DNA of 64,000 bases from Chitinophagaceae bacterium (GTDB lineage Bacteria; Bacteroidota; Bacteroidia; Chitinophagales; Chitinophagaceae). Shown piece by piece: positions 24,935-34,005 of this stretch. The stretch lies in contig JADKKA010000022.1 in the NCBI GenBank assembly GCA_016720745.1, positions 1,364,001 to 1,428,000 of the forward strand. The letters run 5' to 3'. The first letter of the stretch is position 1; every line of letters begins with the position of its first letter. The notes under the pieces were generated by a model. That model searched no databases. It had not been told where the DNA came from and worked only from the letters and a program-made list of their open reading frames with translations. The translations under genes and the position numbers were made by a program.

Positions 24935-26055
24935 TGCCGATGAAAAAAATACTGGTGATAGCGCCTTATGCCTACCTGCCCTGGAAATCAGGCGGGCAGA
25001 AATTCATTGGGCAGTTCCTGGAATACCTGGGAAGGAAAACAGCATTAACGGTTATATCAGTTGCTGCCAACGACGCTTCATTAGCCACACAATACAAACT
25101 ACTGCCATTACTTAAAAAAGGATTTTCCCGCTATTATGATTTCAGTCTGGTAAAAAAAATCAGTACACTCGTTAAAGAAGAACAGTTTGATGCCGTAATC
25201 TGGGAGCACCCTTACCTGGCCTGGCTGGCCTTCCGGGTTTGTAAAAAAACAGGGGTACGCACTTTATTTCATACCCATAATATCGAGTACCAACGATTCA
25301 AAAGCACGGGCCGCTGGTGGTGGCCCATATTGAAATGGTATGAGCGCCGATGCTTTAAAAAAGCAGACGGGATATTCTTCATTACACCTGATGACAAACA
25401 ATTTGCCATCAGGGAATGGAAGATCAATCCTGCCCGTTGTTATGACCTTCCTTTTGGAATTGAATTGGGTGCTTATCCTGCCAACAGGCAAAGCAGCAGG
25501 GAAGCTATCAATCAATTGCATGGACTTTTACCAACGGATAAGATGCTGCTCTTCACTGGTGCCTTTAATTACAAACCCAACCTGGATGCATTACAATTTA
25601 TTGTGGAGAAGATTAATCCCATCCTGATGAAAGAAGCAGGTTTCACTTACAAAATACTGGTTTGTGGAGGTGATTTACCTGCAGAATGGAAGGAACTCAG
25701 GGATGAGCTTTCACATCATATCATCTATGCCGGATTCATCCCAAGGATCGATTTATATTACGCTGCAGCAGATATTTTTCTGAACCCCGTTCTTAGCGGT
25801 GGAGGTATCAAAACCAAGATGGTGGAAGCCATTGCTTATGGGGCTACAGTGATTTCAACTGAAACAGGCGCTACGGGTATCAACAAAGCAGTCTGTGGTT
25901 CCAAACTGGTATTGATTCCGGATGGGGACTGGAACGCTTTTGCCAATGCGGTAGTAAAGTCTGGCCAGGAAAATCCCTCCCCCACTCCTGCTGCTTATTA
26001 TCAGCAGTATCATTGGGAAGCCATTATCAGTGATGTCCTTGAAAAAGCTATCTGA
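24934..26055 (+). CDS. Glycosyltransferase family 4
   Basis: 373 residues, GT-B fold. N-terminal Rossmann-like half begins KKILVIAPYAYLPWKSGGQ; the C-terminal half has the donor-site pattern LFTGAFNYKPNLDAL and the E-x7-E-like segment (NPVLSGGGIKTKMVEAIAYG). It transfers a sugar from a nucleotide donor, probably at the inner face of the membrane. Start overlaps the yfhO-family stop by one base. Its 3' end overlaps the convergent GT2 gene by eight bases. Confidence 0.9.
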   Translation: MPMKKILVIAPYAYLPWKSGGQKFIGQFLEYLGRKTALTVISVAANDASLATQYKLLPLLKKGFSRYYDFSLVKKISTLVKEEQFDAVIWEHPYLAWLAFRVCKKTGVRTLFHTHNIEYQRFKSTGRWWWPILKWYERRCFKKADGIFFITPDDKQFAIREWKINPARCYDLPFGIELGAYPANRQSSREAINQLHGLLPTDKMLLFTGAFNYKPNLDALQFIVEKINPILMKEAGFTYKILVCGGDLPAEWKELRDELSHHIIYAGFIPRIDLYYAAADIFLNPVLSGGGIKTKMVEAIAYGATVISTETGATGINKAVCGSKLVLIPDGDWNAFANAVVKSGQENPSPTPAAYYQQYHWEAIISDVLEKAI

Positions 26056-26932
26056 CGAGTTTTCCTGTGATCCGGAAAACGATAGATTTAATCAGGTTTC
26101 TAGTTGATTCCTTACCTGTATAGATCATTTTGAAAAAGAAGTAATACAATCCCTTCCCCTTTCGCAATCGCATGATCTCCAGCTCATGTTTCATCATGGT
26201 TTTACGAAGTCCCAGTTGTTTGGACAAGCTGGTGCTGCCGCTATTGATATGAATGATAGTTGTACCGGCAAAGAAAAGTTGCTGGTAGCCCAGATTCTTT
26301 ATTTGTTCACACCATAATTGGTCTTCCCCATACATAAAAAAGCGACCATCGAGTTGCTGGCCGGGTAATTGGGCCAGTATTTTTTTAGGGAACATAAAAA
26401 AAGCACCGTTCAGCCAGTCTGCCTGCAGGTTGGTATCATGGCGGAAGTACTTGCCCAGCATTCTTTTGGCTCTTTTTGTATAGGGCATTAACAGAGGAAT
26501 AAAGCGGAAAAGGTCCAGCAGTTCCCAACTGATGCTGCGGAAACGGCGGGCCGTGTACTGGATCCGGCCGTCGGGATAGGTCATCCGGCAGCTCACAACC
26601 CCTGCCTGGGGATTGGCCGCTAAATAATGAGCCGACAAACTGATACTGTCTTCCGTTAAAACTGTGTCGCTATTCAGCAGGAGAATGATATCACCGGTAG
26701 CGGCAGCAATACCCAGGTTATTCCCATAGGCGAAGCCCCCGTTTTTGTCGCTCCTGATCAGCCTGATACCCGGAAATTCCTCCAGGAACCGTCCCGCGTC
26801 ACACTCGGCAGAAGCATTATCCACCAGGATGATTTCATAGCTGATTTCCTTTGTATACTGGATCACCGACCGGATACAATCGCTGGTCAGGCGGAAGCTG
26901 TTATAGTTGATGATGATGATGGAAACGGTCAT
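26048..26932 (-). CDS. Glycosyltransferase family 2
   Basis: 294 residues, GT-A fold. N-terminus TVSIIIINYNSFRLTSDCI and the donor/metal motif LLNSDTVL (DxD-like SDT) with GxxxGNNLGIAAATG are those of rhamnosyl-type GT2 enzymes. C-terminal 40 residues are basic and amphipathic, perhaps membrane-associated. I start at ATG 26932; longer in-frame extensions run into the divergent methyltransferase gene. The two start codons are 52 bases apart. Confidence 0.9.
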   Translation of the reverse strand: MTVSIIIINYNSFRLTSDCIRSVIQYTKEISYEIILVDNASAECDAGRFLEEFPGIRLIRSDKNGGFAYGNNLGIAAATGDIILLLNSDTVLTEDSISLSAHYLAANPQAGVVSCRMTYPDGRIQYTARRFRSISWELLDLFRFIPLLMPYTKRAKRMLGKYFRHDTNLQADWLNGAFFMFPKKILAQLPGQQLDGRFFMYGEDQLWCEQIKNLGYQQLFFAGTTIIHINSGSTSLSKQLGLRKTMMKHELEIMRLRKGKGLYYFFFKMIYTGKESTRNLIKSIVFRITGKLVR

Positions 26933-26984
26933 ACCCGGTTGGCCTAAATGGTGTAATATTGCAGCTTTAAACCCGGCAAAATTA

Positions 26985-28214
26985 ATGTACCAGGAAATTA
27001 CCCGTTGCAGGATCAGCGGCAGCACCAATTTAGTGAATGTATTATCATTGGGCGAACAATATTTAACCGGGGTTTTCCCGGCATCCAGGGAGCAGGCGGT
27101 CACCAAAGGACCGGTTGACATGGTTTGGTGCCCGGAAAGCGGTCTGGTCCAGATGAAACAATCTTATAGCCTGGATGAAATGTATGGCGACAACTATGGT
27201 TACCGTTCCGGTCTTAACCAGAGCATGGTGAATCACCTGTCCAACAAAGTAGCCATGCTGCTCCGCAAAGTACCTACCAAACCCGGGGACATCATTCTGG
27301 ATATCGGCAGCAATGATGCCACTTCCCTGAAATGTTACCCGAAGGAATTACGCCGTATTGGCATTGATCCCACAGGGAAAAAATTCAAAGAATATTATAC
27401 GGACGACATCTCACTGGTGCCAGATTTTTTCACAGCGGCCAATTTCAAAAAAATATTTCCGGATGATAAAGCCACAATCGTAACATCCATTGCGATGTTC
27501 TATGATCTGGAAGACCCGGTTCAGTTTGCTGCAGATATTGAAGCGGTGCTGGCCGATAATGGTGTCTGGCATTTTGAGCAGAGTTATTTGCCTTCCATGT
27601 TGCGAACGAATTCCTATGATACCATCTGCCAGGAGCACCTGGAATATTATTCACTGATTTCGGTCAAGTACATCCTGGAAAAAGCTGGTTTGCGGATTCT
27701 GGATATCGAGCAGAATGACATCAATGGTGGAAGTTTTGCGGTAACGGCTGCGAAAAAAGGATCCACTCTTCCGTCTAATGATGCGGTGATTAACTGGATG
27801 CTGGAAGAAGAGATCAGGATGGGATTGAACACGGAAAAGCCTTATCGGGAATTCGCAGAACGTGTGGAAGCACATAAAACAAGCCTGTTAGACCTGCTGG
27901 ACCGGCTGAAAAATGATGGCAAAAAAATTATCGGATACGGTGCATCCACAAAGGGAAATGTTTTACTGCAATATTGCGGGATTGATACCCGCTACCTGGA
28001 TTGTATCGCTGAGGTCAATGAGCAGAAATTTGGTTCTTACACACCAGGCACCCTGATTCCGATAGTATCCGAGGCAGAGGCTAAAGCCATGAAGCCCGAT
28101 TATTTATTTGTACTACCCTGGCATTTCCGGAATAATATTTTGGGCCGGGAAAAGGAATACCGGGCAGGGGGTGGCAAGTTTATTTTCCCATTACCGTTTA
28201 TTGAAATTGTATAA
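26985..28214 (+). CDS. SAM-dependent sugar C-methyltransferase-like protein
   Basis: 409 residues in three parts: an N-terminal region resembling the zinc-binding domain of NDP-hexose C-methyltransferases (residues 1-70), a class I methyltransferase core (ILDIGSNDATSLKCYP, about 105-250), and the C-terminal domain with GYGASTKGNVLLQYCGI (about 315-405). TylC3/CloU-type enzymes of this layout methylate C-3 of NDP-4-keto-6-deoxy sugars. Both CxxC pairs of the zinc site are changed here to CxxS (CRIS, CPES), so zinc is probably not bound. ATG 26985. The fusion gene follows one base after the stop. Confidence 0.88.
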   Translation: MYQEITRCRISGSTNLVNVLSLGEQYLTGVFPASREQAVTKGPVDMVWCPESGLVQMKQSYSLDEMYGDNYGYRSGLNQSMVNHLSNKVAMLLRKVPTKPGDIILDIGSNDATSLKCYPKELRRIGIDPTGKKFKEYYTDDISLVPDFFTAANFKKIFPDDKATIVTSIAMFYDLEDPVQFAADIEAVLADNGVWHFEQSYLPSMLRTNSYDTICQEHLEYYSLISVKYILEKAGLRILDIEQNDINGGSFAVTAAKKGSTLPSNDAVINWMLEEEIRMGLNTEKPYREFAERVEAHKTSLLDLLDRLKNDGKKIIGYGASTKGNVLLQYCGIDTRYLDCIAEVNEQKFGSYTPGTLIPIVSEAEAKAMKPDYLFVLPWHFRNNILGREKEYRAGGGKFIFPLPFIEIV

Positions 28215-28215
28215 A

Positions 28216-30000
28216 ATGGCAGAAACGATTCTGTTCATCAACCATCCTGAGAAGGAATGTGGTGTTCATCAATTTGGCGAGAATGTATATTCTGCAATCA
28301 GGTATTCAAAAGTATTCAATTTCCATTATTGCGAATGCAGCAACAGAGATGACCTTGAAAATTTCATCCGCCAGCATAACCCGTCTGCTGTCATCTACAA
28401 TTACTATGGAAGTACGATGCCATGGCTAAACACTGGTATTACAAGAAAAATTCGTATCCCCCATATTGGAATCATACATGAAGTAACGCAGGACCGCGTA
28501 AATGAAGCCAATAAAACCTTATTTGATTTCCATATTGCTCCCGATCCAACAGTTTTACTAACCAATCCAATTGTTTTTAAAACAGGGCGATTAATCCCGG
28601 AATTTAAGGGGAAAGAAAGTAACCCTTCAATCACCACCATTGGCAGTTTTGGATTTGGCACAAAAGGGAAAGGCTACACTAAAATAATTGAAACAGTACA
28701 AGAGGAATTTGATGAAGCAACCATTCGTTTCAATATCCCCTTTGCCCGGTTTGGCGATGCGGCAGGCGAGGGCGCCCGTGCTTATGCTGAAGCCTGTCAA
28801 AAATTAATTAAAAAACCAGGTATTCACCTTGAAATCACTCACTCTTTCTGGAGTCAGAACGAAGTTCTTGATTTTCTTTCTGCCAATACCATTAATTGCT
28901 TTTTTTACGACGAAAACAAAAACAGAGGCATCTCCAGTGTGATTGATCTTGCACTTGCCGTTGACAAGCCCATTGCAATTACCAGGAGTAATATGTTCAG
29001 GAATATTTCAGACACAACCCCTTCTGTGTGCATCGAAGATCGTTCATTAAAAGAAATCATTCAACAAGGTACAGCACACCTTCTGCCATATAAAAAAGAA
29101 TGGACCGCTGCAAACCTTTGCTGGGATTATGAAAGAATCAGCCGATCAGCTATTCAGCATTTTCAAAAACAATCTGCCGCGAAGAGCTCTCTGTTCTCGC
29201 TCATTGAAAAAACTCCTGCCAGAAGGATACTGCGAAAATTCAGAAGAATCGCTAACCGGTCAATCAATAAAGACAAATTAATGCTGGCAGCACGTGAGTC
29301 TGCATTAAAGAAAGAAACTTACAGCAGCTATAAAATCCCCTCCGACAGTTTATTATTCCGCGAATCTGTTTTCAACCGGATTCTTGACAACCAGGCAAGG
29401 GCGGAATATGATCAGGTCATTAAATTACTCTGCCAGTTATGTCCTGATGAAATGAGTCGCAAAATAACTGAAGCCAATATTCAACAGGCATTTGTTTTTG
29501 AAACAGTAAGAAACCTTTCTGCTCTATTCCAATCACCCCGGATCCTTTCTGTAGGCGCCTATGAGGATACAGCATTTATAGGACTACAACAACTTGGATT
29601 TACTGTAGAAGGAATAGACCCGGTTTTGAATTACGACCTAACAACTTATCTGAGTAAGCCCGGTGTAAAGGAACTTGGCTTTGATATCATATTTTCGACT
29701 TCCGTTATCGAACATGTAAAGGAAGACGATCAATTTGTAAAGGAAATTGCCAGCTTACTAAAACCTGGAGGTTTTGCAGTACTCACCTGTGACTATAACC
29801 AGAATTATAAACCAGGCGACAAAATCCCCAGAGTAGATTTCAGATTCTATACAAAAGAAGACCTGTCTCAAAGATTACCAGAAGCAATGAATGATTGCAG
29901 TATTTATGGTGAAACGAATTGGGATTGCCCCAAACCGGATTTCTGGTTTGAGAACATCAACTATACTTTCGCCAGTTTTGTTATTCGTAAAAAAGGCTGA
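28216..30000 (+). CDS. Glycosyltransferase-methyltransferase fusion protein
   Basis: 594 residues. Residues 1-360 look like a GT-B glycosyltransferase (ETILFINHPEKECGVHQFG start; TIGSFGFGTKGKGYTKIIE as the donor-domain loop). After a basic linker (about 365-440), residues 450-590 form a class I methyltransferase: ILSVGAYEDTAFIGLQQLG, EGIDPVLN, IIFSTSVIEHVKEDDQF, LLKPGGFAVLTCDY. The ATG 28216 is one base past the preceding stop; a longer frame overlaps that gene. Both activities likely act on the same glycan. It abuts the convergent lipoprotein gene with no gap. Confidence 0.83.
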   Translation: MAETILFINHPEKECGVHQFGENVYSAIRYSKVFNFHYCECSNRDDLENFIRQHNPSAVIYNYYGSTMPWLNTGITRKIRIPHIGIIHEVTQDRVNEANKTLFDFHIAPDPTVLLTNPIVFKTGRLIPEFKGKESNPSITTIGSFGFGTKGKGYTKIIETVQEEFDEATIRFNIPFARFGDAAGEGARAYAEACQKLIKKPGIHLEITHSFWSQNEVLDFLSANTINCFFYDENKNRGISSVIDLALAVDKPIAITRSNMFRNISDTTPSVCIEDRSLKEIIQQGTAHLLPYKKEWTAANLCWDYERISRSAIQHFQKQSAAKSSLFSLIEKTPARRILRKFRRIANRSINKDKLMLAARESALKKETYSSYKIPSDSLLFRESVFNRILDNQARAEYDQVIKLLCQLCPDEMSRKITEANIQQAFVFETVRNLSALFQSPRILSVGAYEDTAFIGLQQLGFTVEGIDPVLNYDLTTYLSKPGVKELGFDIIFSTSVIEHVKEDDQFVKEIASLLKPGGFAVLTCDYNQNYKPGDKIPRVDFRFYTKEDLSQRLPEAMNDCSIYGETNWDCPKPDFWFENINYTFASFVIRKKG

Positions 30001-30465
30001 TTATCTAACCGGTGTCAGCCTGAATGATTCCAGAATATCATCTTCACCCTGCTGATCAATAGCAGTAGTAGCATATACTGACTCCGCGCCAATTTCTACC
30101 ATTCGCCAGGTAAATGACAAATCATTTCCCAGATGTACAACCAGATGCATGGTATGTCCATCTTTCTTATCAAATTGCCAGCTGGTTCTGTGTTCTAGTC
30201 CATACTGGTCTGTATGAGTACCAGTTCCGTTTTTCTTAAACCGAAACTGCATTAAATCATAATTCACATTCGTCGTATTCTTGCTTCCCCTTATATAATG
30301 TGAATTTTCGCCTGAAACATTATGTATTAGTTCATCTACCTGCCAGGGCTGGCTGGTCAAAAGGTCAATTGTATTTGAAGAAGCAGCAGATTTCTTTTCA
30401 GCTTTATCAGGACAGCCAGAAAATCCTGTAACAGCCGCAACCATGAAAATTAAAATAGTTTTCAT
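30001..30465 (-). CDS. Small lipoprotein, function unknown (lipocalin-like pattern)
   Basis: 154 residues. Lipoprotein signal peptide ending GFSGC (Cys18), short Ser/Lys linker, then LLTSQPWQVDELIHNVSGE and alternating strands (MQFRFKKNGTGTHTD, SWQFDKKDG, MHLVVHLG). That pattern is seen in small lipocalin-like Bacteroidota lipoproteins; no enzyme motif. It is the last gene of a four-gene minus-strand run, six bases after the GT9-like gene, so it may be expressed with it. Confidence 0.7.
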   Translation of the reverse strand: MKTILIFMVAAVTGFSGCPDKAEKKSAASSNTIDLLTSQPWQVDELIHNVSGENSHYIRGSKNTTNVNYDLMQFRFKKNGTGTHTDQYGLEHRTSWQFDKKDGHTMHLVVHLGNDLSFTWRMVEIGAESVYATTAIDQQGEDDILESFRLTPVR

Positions 30466-30471
30466 ACCAAA

Positions 30472-31515
30472 TTATTTCCAGTTCCTTCGATAGAAATTCC
30501 GGATGACCCGAAAAGACTTCCCAAATTTACCTTTTCTGAAAAAAATAAACCAATACTTTAACAGGGAGATCATTCTTGGCCTTAAATGCATGTGAAATTT
30601 TGCCCTGACAGCAGGAAATCCCCGATCCAGCACTTCGGTCACCATGTTGACAGCCGCAGGGATATCTTCATTTGTAGTTTCTATGATCAACTGATCATCC
30701 AATCCCCAATACCGGTGATCATATGCTACGGAGGCGAATGTAAATCCCTTCCCTCTTTTCAGGAATTGCAGCATGGGCAGTCGTTTTGCCCAATCAGTAG
30801 TAGATATCCATGTGATTCCGCTTGAACATCCGATTAAAAGGCTGCAGTATTTTGTCAGTTCGGCATTTTCCCGAAGGCTCAGCTCAGCTGCAATGGCCAT
30901 CCTTGGCGGAAGGTTCGTCAGTTTCAAATGAGTAGAAAGTATAATAAAAACATCTTCCCTTCTTTCAATCAACCGGCGGGCTAGTTCTAATGCCCACTCA
31001 GGTGTTACAAAAGATTGTCCGCTAAAGGAAGAGCATTCAAAAAGTATTACATGCCGGTATGCCGATAATTGATGGGCAGCAGCAAATGCAGCCACTCTTT
31101 TAATTTCATCTTCCCTCAAACGCAGCACCGGCCTTGCATTGACTGTAACAGGATGCGGATAGGCATTGTAAATGGTGCTCCGGGTGGTTCCATCAAACTG
31201 GTGCACATTCGTCGGATAGATCTGCGTGAAAAAAATTTCATCAAAATCTCCGCTCTCCTTTCTCTGGCGCGCTTCAGTTTCAAACCGATACCAACCTTCC
31301 TTTTCTGCTTCCTTTTTATTGTTCAGTTGAATTTCCCAAACAGCATCTACATCCGGATTTCCCTCGATCACACCGCGACAGAGATTGCTAATGGCCCAGG
31401 TGAGGTGACACCCAGGATAATCTTTTTTGATCTGCTTTGCCAATACTGTTGCCATCAGGCAATCGCCATTGGCTACCAGCATACCCAGTAATATTTTTTT
31501 GCCGGAATTCTCCAT
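30472..31515 (-). CDS. GT9-like glycosyltransferase (heptosyltransferase-like)
   Basis: 347 residues. N-terminus KKILLGMLVANGDCLMATVL followed by HLTWAISNLCRGVIEGNPDVD matches the GT9 (ADP-heptose transferase) start, where a G-D motif precedes the acceptor half. The C-terminal half has LLIGCSSGITWIST in place of the usual donor-site IGxDSG segment. The basic C-terminal tail (KYWFIFFRKGKFGKSFRVIR) suggests membrane contact. It begins within the stop of the preceding gene (TGATG, 31513-31517), indicating translational coupling. Confidence 0.8.
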   Translation of the reverse strand: MENSGKKILLGMLVANGDCLMATVLAKQIKKDYPGCHLTWAISNLCRGVIEGNPDVDAVWEIQLNNKKEAEKEGWYRFETEARQRKESGDFDEIFFTQIYPTNVHQFDGTTRSTIYNAYPHPVTVNARPVLRLREDEIKRVAAFAAAHQLSAYRHVILFECSSFSGQSFVTPEWALELARRLIERREDVFIILSTHLKLTNLPPRMAIAAELSLRENAELTKYCSLLIGCSSGITWISTTDWAKRLPMLQFLKRGKGFTFASVAYDHRYWGLDDQLIIETTNEDIPAAVNMVTEVLDRGFPAVRAKFHMHLRPRMISLLKYWFIFFRKGKFGKSFRVIRNFYRRNWK

Positions 31516-32402
31516 CAGCGGGCAGGTGCAGGTTTGAGCATCATGACTGCCAGTTCATTGATATCTGTTGCCGGTTGCCAGCCGGTTGATTGTAAAAGAT
31601 ATGAATCAGAAAGCATCCGCCGAAACTCAGCTTTAAAATTACTGTTCAGTTGTACAAAGTCTTTCCAGTTTTTATTCATCATCCCAAAGCAGATTTCCAG
31701 CCATTCTTCAACGGAATGCGCCTTCCCTGTGCCGACGCAGGCTTCATAAAACTGGTCCTGATTCACCAGTTGAAAAATCCCTGCTGCAATATCACCGGAA
31801 TAGCCAAACTCTTTCTCCACTGTAATATCACCTACTGTCAGATGGACCGGCTGTCCCGCTGCTGCCGCAATGGCTGCATCAGCTATTTTCCGGTTCAGAT
31901 GACTGGTGGAACGCAGAGGACTATCATGGTGAAAAAGGTAACCAGTATAGGCTTTTACCCCCTTCGTACGGTAATAGCGGGCAGCATAAACAGATTGAAT
32001 CCTGGCCAGAGAATAGGCATCCCTGGCTTCAAATGGAGTTTGTTCATGAATAGGATCACCATTATTGCAAAACTGTAACCCACTACCGGTAATAAAAACA
32101 CGGGAGGAGGGTGAATGATTTAAAACGGCTTCCAATACATGCAGGGAGCCATTCACAATCGTCTCCTGGTGCTCAAACAACAATTCATGGCCTGTTTTTG
32201 ACCGGGCGGCCAGGTGAAAAACATAATCTGGTTGAAGTTCTCTCACCAGTGCATTTACCAGTGACTGGTCTGCAATTGAACCTTGTTGCCAGGGTCCCGG
32301 GGACCGGGAAACGCCTGTAACTGTAATCTGTTTCGCCAATAGCAATTTTTCCAGGTAGTATCCATCCTGGCCATTGATTCCGAATATAATGGCTCTGCTC
32401 AT
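31515..32402 (-). CDS. GDP-mannose dehydratase-like short-chain protein lacking catalytic residues
   Basis: 295 residues, extended SDR fold. N-terminal nucleotide-binding FGINGQDGYYLEKLL and the segment YLFHHDSPLRS align with Gmd (NGILFNHESPVRG in the real gmd at 32932). However, the catalytic Thr-Ser-Glu segment (STSELYG in Gmd) is GSGLQFC and the YxxxK pair is Y-SLA-R, so the dehydratase Glu and Lys are both gone. It may be a reductase, an epimerase or a regulatory partner of Gmd. Overlaps the upstream DUF4254-like gene by four bases (ATGA). Confidence 0.82.
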   Translation of the reverse strand: MSRAIIFGINGQDGYYLEKLLLAKQITVTGVSRSPGPWQQGSIADQSLVNALVRELQPDYVFHLAARSKTGHELLFEHQETIVNGSLHVLEAVLNHSPSSRVFITGSGLQFCNNGDPIHEQTPFEARDAYSLARIQSVYAARYYRTKGVKAYTGYLFHHDSPLRSTSHLNRKIADAAIAAAAGQPVHLTVGDITVEKEFGYSGDIAAGIFQLVNQDQFYEACVGTGKAHSVEEWLEICFGMMNKNWKDFVQLNSNFKAEFRRMLSDSYLLQSTGWQPATDINELAVMMLKPAPAR

Positions 32403-32845
32403 GCTTGATTTTTACGGGTGACCATAGATTGAAACTGCCGGTCAATCGCGTCAATACATTTATTCCTTTCCAGGTTCAGTACAGCGAGTTTTTTGACGAC
32501 TACATCTTTTTCGGCAGCATCTACTTTTTCGAATTCATACACTTTCTCCTGTTCATGCCAGAGGTCACAGTTTACACGCGCCAGTTCAGCAAAAACTTCT
32601 CCGATAGCACCTCCTATTTCACGGGTTTCATTCCCTTCCTTTTTGTATACTTTATTGGCAGAAAAAGTCAGCCGGTCTGCCGGAATATTCCCATCCACGG
32701 CATCTTTTACAAAACCATTAATTTCTTCCTGTAATTGCTTTTCCTGGCTGGTCAGGCTTTGAAGCCGGGCCTCATCTTCCGTATGATACTGCTTCAATTT
32801 AACGATTGTGAGCTTATCGCATAAGCTACCGAGCGTTTCTGCCAT
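32399..32845 (-). CDS. DUF4254-like protein
   Basis: 148 residues, highly charged and helical. The ending, FAELARVNCDLWHEQEKVY then LNLERNKCIDAIDRQF, resembles DUF4254, which from memory is often encoded beside GT9 enzymes in Bacteroidota. Start ATG 32845 heads a conserved-looking AETLGSLCDKLTIVKLKQYH segment; the longer TTG frame runs to 32896. First gene of the minus-strand run 32845-30001; it is divergent from gmd. Function unknown. Confidence 0.75.
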   Translation of the reverse strand: MAETLGSLCDKLTIVKLKQYHTEDEARLQSLTSQEKQLQEEINGFVKDAVDGNIPADRLTFSANKVYKKEGNETREIGGAIGEVFAELARVNCDLWHEQEKVYEFEKVDAAEKDVVVKKLAVLNLERNKCIDAIDRQFQSMVTRKNQA

Positions 32846-32901
32846 TTTTGAGGAGTTAATACCTGCAAACTTAGCGGCAAATAAAGTAAGGTACAAAATT
32901 G

Positions 32902-32909
32902 TATTTTTG
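32902..32909 (+). promoter_or_regulatory. Putative -7 element for gmd
   Basis: TATTTTTG matches TAnnTTTG and ends 22 bases before the ATG at 32932. Confidence 0.55.
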
Positions 32910-32931
32910 CGCCGGTCAACACTACCAAGAC

Positions 32932-33996
32932 ATGAAAAAAAAGGCGTTAATAACAGGGATTACAGGACAGGATGGAGCTTACCTGGCAGAATTGCTCTTG
33001 CAAAAAGGTTATGAAGTTCATGGTATCCGCCGAAGAGCATCACTGATCAATACCGACCGGATTGATCACCTGTACCGGGATATACATGAGGATGATGTAC
33101 GCCTCTTTTTGCATTATGGGGACCTGACCGATGCCGCCGGCATCCTCCATATCATACAAAAAGTACAGCCAGACGAGATTTACAATCTGGGTGCGATGAG
33201 TCATGTCCATATCAGTTTCCAGACCCCGGAATACACTGCTAATGTTGATGGTGTTGGCGCACTGAGGATTCTGGAAGCAGTAAGGATCCTGGGCTTGGAA
33301 AAAAAGACTCGTGTTTACCAGGCATCTACTTCTGAACTATATGGATTGGTGCAGGCAATTCCGCAAAATGAAACTACTCCTTTCTATCCCCGCTCACCCT
33401 ATGCAGTGGCCAAACTTTATGCTTACTGGATCACAGTGAACTACCGGGAAGCTTATGGCATGTTTGCCTGTAACGGGATTCTTTTTAATCATGAAAGTCC
33501 GGTAAGGGGAGAAACTTTTGTAACGAGAAAAATCACCCGGGCCGTTGCAGAAATTGTGCTAAAGAAAAAACAAACGCTGTTTCTGGGCAATCTGAATGCA
33601 AAAAGGGATTGGGGACATGCCAGAGATTATGTGGACGCCATGTGGCGGATCCTTCAGCAGGATATACCAGAGGATTTTGTGATTGCCACAGGCATCACGA
33701 ATACAGTGAGGGATTTTGTGATCAAATCATTTGCGCATTGTGGCATTGAGCTTCGTTTCGAAGGAAGCGAGGAAAGCGAAAAAGCTTTTGTCTTAAAATG
33801 CAACAACCCTTTGTACCAGCTTCCGGAAGGCCAGGAAGTGGTAGCTGTTGATCAACGGTATTATCGTCCTACTGAAGTAGATTTATTGCTGGGGGATGCA
33901 ACAAAAGCCCGCGAGAAATTAAATTGGGTTCCCAGCTGCACTTTAGATCAGCTGATCACTGAAATGATGGCATCTGACATTAAACTGTTCAGCTAA
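32932..33996 (+). CDS. gmd: GDP-mannose 4,6-dehydratase
   Basis: 354 residues. Converts GDP-D-mannose to GDP-4-keto-6-deoxy-D-mannose, the branch point for GDP-fucose, GDP-rhamnose, perosamine and related sugars. NADP-binding GITGQDGAYL at residues 8-17, catalytic STSELYG, YAVAK, and ILFNHESPVRG are all intact. ATG 32932 lies 22 bases after a -7 box; a TTG at 32899 falls inside the box. No fucose synthase (WcaG) is visible in this window, so the next step must be encoded elsewhere or by the altered paralogue at 31515-32402. Confidence 0.96.
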   Translation: MKKKALITGITGQDGAYLAELLLQKGYEVHGIRRRASLINTDRIDHLYRDIHEDDVRLFLHYGDLTDAAGILHIIQKVQPDEIYNLGAMSHVHISFQTPEYTANVDGVGALRILEAVRILGLEKKTRVYQASTSELYGLVQAIPQNETTPFYPRSPYAVAKLYAYWITVNYREAYGMFACNGILFNHESPVRGETFVTRKITRAVAEIVLKKKQTLFLGNLNAKRDWGHARDYVDAMWRILQQDIPEDFVIATGITNTVRDFVIKSFAHCGIELRFEGSEESEKAFVLKCNNPLYQLPEGQEVVAVDQRYYRPTEVDLLLGDATKAREKLNWVPSCTLDQLITEMMASDIKLFS

Positions 33997-34005
33997 ACCA
34001 TTTTC

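Noticed and set aside
32405..32762. Plus-strand frames across the DUF4254-like gene
   Set aside because: Low-complexity Phe/Ser sequence with no homology pattern; the minus-strand frame has tight overlaps with its neighbours and a conserved C-terminal pattern.
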